Assembly (NCBI RefSeq): GCF_001854805.1
Contig: NZ_MBLO01000280.1
Location: 22,387 to 86,386, forward strand
DNA: 64,000 nt
Direction: 5' to 3'
Origin: Pseudofrankia coriaricola
GTDB taxonomy: Bacteria > Actinomycetota > Actinomycetes > Frankiales > Frankiaceae
Shown here: in pieces, positions 61,234-64,000 of the stretch
Position numbering within the stretch: the first letter of the stretch is position 1
Layout: each line of letters starts with the position of its first letter
Made by a program: the position numbers and the translations under genes
The notes under the pieces: generated by a model
The model's database searches: none
Told to the model about the DNA's origin: nothing
Seen by the model: only the letters and a program-made list of their open reading frames with translations

Positions 61234-62787
61234 TCAGTCGTCAGCCGTCACACGCTCCGATGCCGGACTGGACGGGGCCTGGGATGGCGGGATCTCCGCC
61301 GATGGCTGGCGTCGGTGACCGCGCCAGGTCAGCAGCACGGTCAGAAAGACGGCGGCGACGAACCCCGTCGCCACGGTGAAGGCGCCGGCCATACCGCTCG
61401 CCAGCAGGTGGTGGCGCAGTTCCAGCGGGTCGAGACCGGCTGGCGGGTTCCTGGCGGCGTCGCGGCTCGCCGCGCCGTATACCGTGACCAGCAACGCGAG
61501 GCCGAGCGTGGCCCCGACCTGCTGCGTCACGACCATCATGCTCGAGGCCGCTCCGGCGTCTTTCGGGCTGACGCCGGCGACCACGCTGATGTTGAGCGGC
61601 ACGACGAGCAGGCCGACGCCGAGCCCGAACAGCAGCATCGGGCCGAAAATCCCGGCCGGGTAGCTGGTGTTCTCCGAGAGCTGGGTGAGCCAGGCCATCC
61701 CGCCGCCGCAGAGCACGGCACCGGCGAGCATGAGCGGCTTCGGGCCGAGCCTCGGCAGCAGCGCGGACGTCCGCTGGGCCGAGACGAGGAGGCCGACCGA
61801 CAGTGGGAGGAACGCGAGGCCCGCCCGTAGCGCGCTGAAGCCAAGAACCTCCTGGAGGAACTGGGTGGTGAAGAAGAACATGCTGAACATGCTTCCGATC
61901 ACCAGCAGGAGCACGAGGTAGGAGCGGGCCCTGGCGGGTTCGGCCACCAGTCGCAGGGGGACCAGCGGTTGGTCGACCCGGGCCTCATGGACGACGAACA
62001 GCGGCAGCACGGCGACCGCGAGCCCGAGCGCGGTCAGCGTCCAGGTGTCGCCCCAGCCGTCGGACGACGCCCGGATGAAGCCGTACGTCAGGGCCGCCAG
62101 GCCGACGGTCGCGGCCAGGGCGCCGGCGACGTCGAACCGCCCGGGGTTGCGCAGCGGGCCGCGGATGAATGTCGGCGCCAGCGCCGCGACCCCGATCGCG
62201 ATCGGCACGTTGATGAACATGACCCAGCGCCAGGACACCCAGGTCGTGAGCATCCCGCCGAGGATGAGGCCGATCGACCCGCCGACCCCGTTGGCCGCGG
62301 CCCAGGCCGCGAGTGCTTTTGTCCGCCGGGGGCCTTCGGGGAAGTTCGCCGTGAGCAGCGCGAGGGCGTTCGGCGACGCACAGGCGGCGCCGACGCCCTG
62401 GCCGACGCGGCAGGCGACGAGCATCCAGGACTCGGTTCCCAGGCCGCCGGCCAGCGAGGCGACGCCGAACAGCAGGACGCCGGCCTGGAAGACCCGCAGC
62501 CGGCCGAGGATGTCGCCGGCCCGGCCGCCAAGCAGAAGGAGCCCGCCGAACGCGAGCGTGTAGGCGTTGAGCACCCAGGCCAGGTCGGTGGGCGAGAAGC
62601 GCAGCGCGCGCTGGATGTCAGGGAGCGCGACGTTCACGATCGTGGTGTCCAGGACGAGCATGAGCTGGCTGCTCACGATCACGACGAGCGCGACGCGGCT
62701 CCGCGTCCGGTCGGGTGGAGCGGTCCGGTCGGGTGGAGCGCCAGAGGGACGCTCGTCGCGCGGAGCCGCCGCCGCGGCAGTCGACAT
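61234..62787 (-). CDS. MFS drug exporter, DHA2 (14-TM) family
   Basis: A 517-residue EmrB/QacA-type antiporter with 14 helices. Motifs: LMLVLDTTIVNVALPDIQRA in TM1, LLLGGRAGDILGRLRVFQAG (motif A), CRVGQGVGAACASPNALALL and GGSIGLILGGMLTTWVSWRW. GAGGAGG 5 bases before the ATG at 62787 supports this start. It is divergent from a TetR gene, which lies 177 bases away, with a palindrome between them. It likely expels a hydrophobic toxicant. It is similar to, but distinct from, the exporter at 43.1-44.5 kb. Confidence 0.95.
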   Translation of the reverse strand: MSTAAAAAPRDERPSGAPPDRTAPPDRTRSRVALVVIVSSQLMLVLDTTIVNVALPDIQRALRFSPTDLAWVLNAYTLAFGGLLLLGGRAGDILGRLRVFQAGVLLFGVASLAGGLGTESWMLVACRVGQGVGAACASPNALALLTANFPEGPRRTKALAAWAAANGVGGSIGLILGGMLTTWVSWRWVMFINVPIAIGVAALAPTFIRGPLRNPGRFDVAGALAATVGLAALTYGFIRASSDGWGDTWTLTALGLAVAVLPLFVVHEARVDQPLVPLRLVAEPARARSYLVLLLVIGSMFSMFFFTTQFLQEVLGFSALRAGLAFLPLSVGLLVSAQRTSALLPRLGPKPLMLAGAVLCGGGMAWLTQLSENTSYPAGIFGPMLLFGLGVGLLVVPLNISVVAGVSPKDAGAASSMMVVTQQVGATLGLALLVTVYGAASRDAARNPPAGLDPLELRHHLLASGMAGAFTVATGFVAAVFLTVLLTWRGHRRQPSAEIPPSQAPSSPASERVTADD

Positions 62788-62861
62788 CGATACCTCCTCG
62801 ACGGAGCCCGGATAAGGTCCGATCTCGTACCTTGCGGGCATGCTAGCAACACCGTCGGGCT

Positions 62862-62874
62862 CTTGGGTACCAAG
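62862..62874 (+). promoter_or_regulatory. Palindrome between TetR and MFS genes
   Basis: CTTGG-GTA-CCAAG is an inverted repeat with 5-base arms. Related GTACCTT sequences flank it at about 62828 and 62878. The site lies in the divergent gap and is the best candidate operator. Confidence 0.5.
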
Positions 62875-62963
62875 ACGTACCTTAAAGTTGGCGGTACGAT
62901 CGGGCCTGTGTCGCGAGGGTCGAGCGCGTCGGCCGGGTGGGACCGGGTGGGAGCAGACAGCCG

Positions 62964-63629
62964 ATGACGGTCGCCCCCACCTCCGGCCCGCGTACCGGCG
63001 CGGCCACGCGCCGTCGCGGCGACAACCTGCGAAAAGCGATCTTCGACGCGGTGTTCGAGCAGATGCAGGCCGTCGGCTACGCCAATCTGACGATGGACAA
63101 GGTCGCGGCGGCCGCCCGGACCAGCAAGACCGTCCTCTACCGCCGGTGGGCGACGAAGGACGACATGATCGACGAGGCGTTGCGGGACGCCCTGCCCACC
63201 CCCGCCGCCGTGGCGCTGTCCGGCGACGTGCGCACGGACGTGCACGCGCTGTTGCGGTGCGTGCAGGATTCCTTCACCTCGACCAGGGGGACAGCGTTCC
63301 AGCTGGTCTCCGCGCAGGCCGGCTGCGAGCGAGGGTTCGTGCGCCAGGCGGTCATCCAGTACGTCGTCGAGCCCTGCATCGAGCTGATCTTCGAGGTGCT
63401 GCGGCGCGGCGCCGAGCGCGGCGAGGTCCGCCCCGAGGCGGCCTCCAGGCTGGTGGCCAGCAGCGGTCCGGCGATGCTGGTCCAGTACTCCCTGCTCCAC
63501 GGCACGGTGCTGCCCGACGAGTTCGTCGCCTCCGTCGTCGATCAGATCGTGCTGCCCCTGGTGGCGCAGGCTCCCGCCGGCGGCGACCGTCCCACCTCGA
63601 CGCCACCGGCACCCGTCACCGCCGCTTAG
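62964..63629 (+). CDS. TetR-family regulator of the divergent MFS exporter
   Basis: A 221-residue TetR protein. Helix-turn-helix: LRKAIFDAVFEQMQAVGYAN, LTMDKVAAAARTSKTVLYRR, WATKDDMIDEALRDAL. The C-terminal domain resembles TetR_C_16-like groups (DVRTDVHALLRCVQDSF). The ATG at 62964 begins just after GGGAG. It sits opposite the DHA2 exporter and is followed by a hairpin without a T-run. Confidence 0.93.
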   Translation: MTVAPTSGPRTGAATRRRGDNLRKAIFDAVFEQMQAVGYANLTMDKVAAAARTSKTVLYRRWATKDDMIDEALRDALPTPAAVALSGDVRTDVHALLRCVQDSFTSTRGTAFQLVSAQAGCERGFVRQAVIQYVVEPCIELIFEVLRRGAERGEVRPEAASRLVASSGPAMLVQYSLLHGTVLPDEFVASVVDQIVLPLVAQAPAGGDRPTSTPPAPVTAA

Positions 63630-63636
63630 TGGTGAG

Positions 63637-63653
63637 GGCCGGCGTCGCCGGCC
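63637..63653 (+). terminator. Hairpin after TetR gene
   Basis: GGCCGGCG-T-CGCCGGCC is a perfect 8-base stem beginning 8 bases after the TetR stop. It lacks a T-tract, as is common for actinobacterial terminators. Confidence 0.55.
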
Positions 63654-63729
63654 ACGTGGGGCGTCGGAAAATGCCTGTGGTCACCTGGACGACGTCGGGC
63701 GAGCTTGGTGCCGAAGGTTGAGCCCGTCG

Positions 63730-64000
63730 CTTAGTGTGACGTGGGGATCTGCAGGCACGTGGGACTGCTGCTTCGAGCGCGACCTCTAGACTCTTTGATC
63801 ATCGGATCCCCCCGGGTGGCCGCCCTGTCCTGTCGGGACGACCGTCTGGGGGTCTGATGGAAGCGCAGGTGGCGCGGTGCGCCGGTCTGGACGTGCACAA
63901 GGACGAGATCGTGGCCTGTGTGCGGGTCACCGAGCGGCCGGGTGGGTCTGCCCAGGTCCAGTTGCACACGTTCGGGGCCACGACCCGGGAGCTGCTGGCG
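63730..64000 (+). mobile_element. Left part of an IS110-type insertion sequence
   Basis: The transposase gene starting at 63857 is preceded by a non-coding segment that, in IS110 elements, belongs to the insertion sequence and encodes the guide (bridge) RNA. The left boundary cannot be fixed from one copy. A short stem GTCC-TGTC-GGGAC lies at about 63830. The element continues beyond the window. Confidence 0.5.
63857..64000 (+). CDS. IS110-family transposase, 5' part
   Basis: The first 48 codons of a DEDD-type transposase cut by the window edge. MEAQVARCAGLDVHKDEIVA, CVRVTERPGG and HTFGATTRELLA match the start of IS110 proteins, where the first catalytic Asp lies in GLDVHK. IS110 enzymes use a RuvC-like domain guided by a structured RNA from the same element. 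The ATG at 63857 has GGGGG about 5 bases upstream. No host gene is visibly interrupted in this window. Confidence 0.9.
   Translation, partial: MEAQVARCAGLDVHKDEIVACVRVTERPGGSAQVQLHTFGATTRELLA

Overview
The window is GC-rich throughout, with strong third-position GC bias, frequent GTG starts, short 4-base ATGA/GTGA gene overlaps and families typical of actinomycetes: an LLM flavin/F420-type oxidoreductase, a mycothiol-linked TIGR03086 protein, a Pkn-type kinase with FN3 tail, an MMPL pump, MmyB-type XRE regulators and an NB-ARC/TPR protein of the FxSxx-COOH type. The best inference is a chromosome of a Frankia-like actinomycete. No rRNA, tRNA or CRISPR array was seen.

Layout. 1-7 kb: an LLM oxidoreductase, a DUF3592-like membrane protein, a LysE exporter, an ArsR/SRPBCC/TIGR03086 operon with two operator-like palindromes, a DHFR-fold reductase and an MFS protein. 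7-14 kb: proline iminopeptidase, a NarL-type two-component pair divergent from an ABC exporter, a small AT-richer membrane protein and a HEAT-repeat protein. 14-22 kb: a VWA protein, a 3-oxoacid CoA-transferase, a small HTH protein opposite an unknown protein, a Ser/Thr kinase, an aldo/keto reductase and a TIGR00725 protein. 22-31 kb: a secreted internally repeated protein opposite an OmpR/HK pair, an alpha/beta hydrolase, and an MMPL pump opposite a third two-component pair. 31-42 kb: a metallophosphoesterase, a GAF-EAL protein, a DrrAB-like ABC exporter with its TetR, a NERD-UvrD helicase, and MarR opposite azoreductase. 42-49 kb: DUF3291, a DHA2 MFS opposite an XRE regulator, a methyltransferase, and a second ArsR/SRPBCC module. 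49-53 kb: a di-iron desaturase-like protein opposite two exported ferritin-like proteins, and a DUF2461 protein. 53-60 kb is the most accessory-looking part: an NB-ARC/TPR gene framed by dispersed repeats, an orphan WapI-type immunity protein, a membrane-protein gene between two ~174 bp direct repeats, a GNAT, a MarR and a degenerate serine recombinase. 60-64 kb: TetR/hydrolase and TetR/MFS divergent pairs, then the 5' end of an IS110-type transposase running off the window.

How it works together. The recurring plan is a regulator transcribed divergently from, or leading, a small target operon, with a palindrome between them: ArsR twice, MarR/azoR, TetR/ABC, TetR/hydrolase, TetR/MFS, XRE/MFS, and three two-component systems each facing a transporter or secreted protein. 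This suggests many independent stress, xenobiotic and envelope-response switches rather than one pathway.

On top of this lie several dispersed repeat families. One is an 81-82 bp hairpin element with two copies. One is a 42 bp element with three copies, one of them forming the end of the iminopeptidase gene. One is a 28 bp core found downstream of both an intact NB-ARC/TPR gene and a TPR remnant. One is a pair of ~174 bp direct repeats. These are the least explained structures here.
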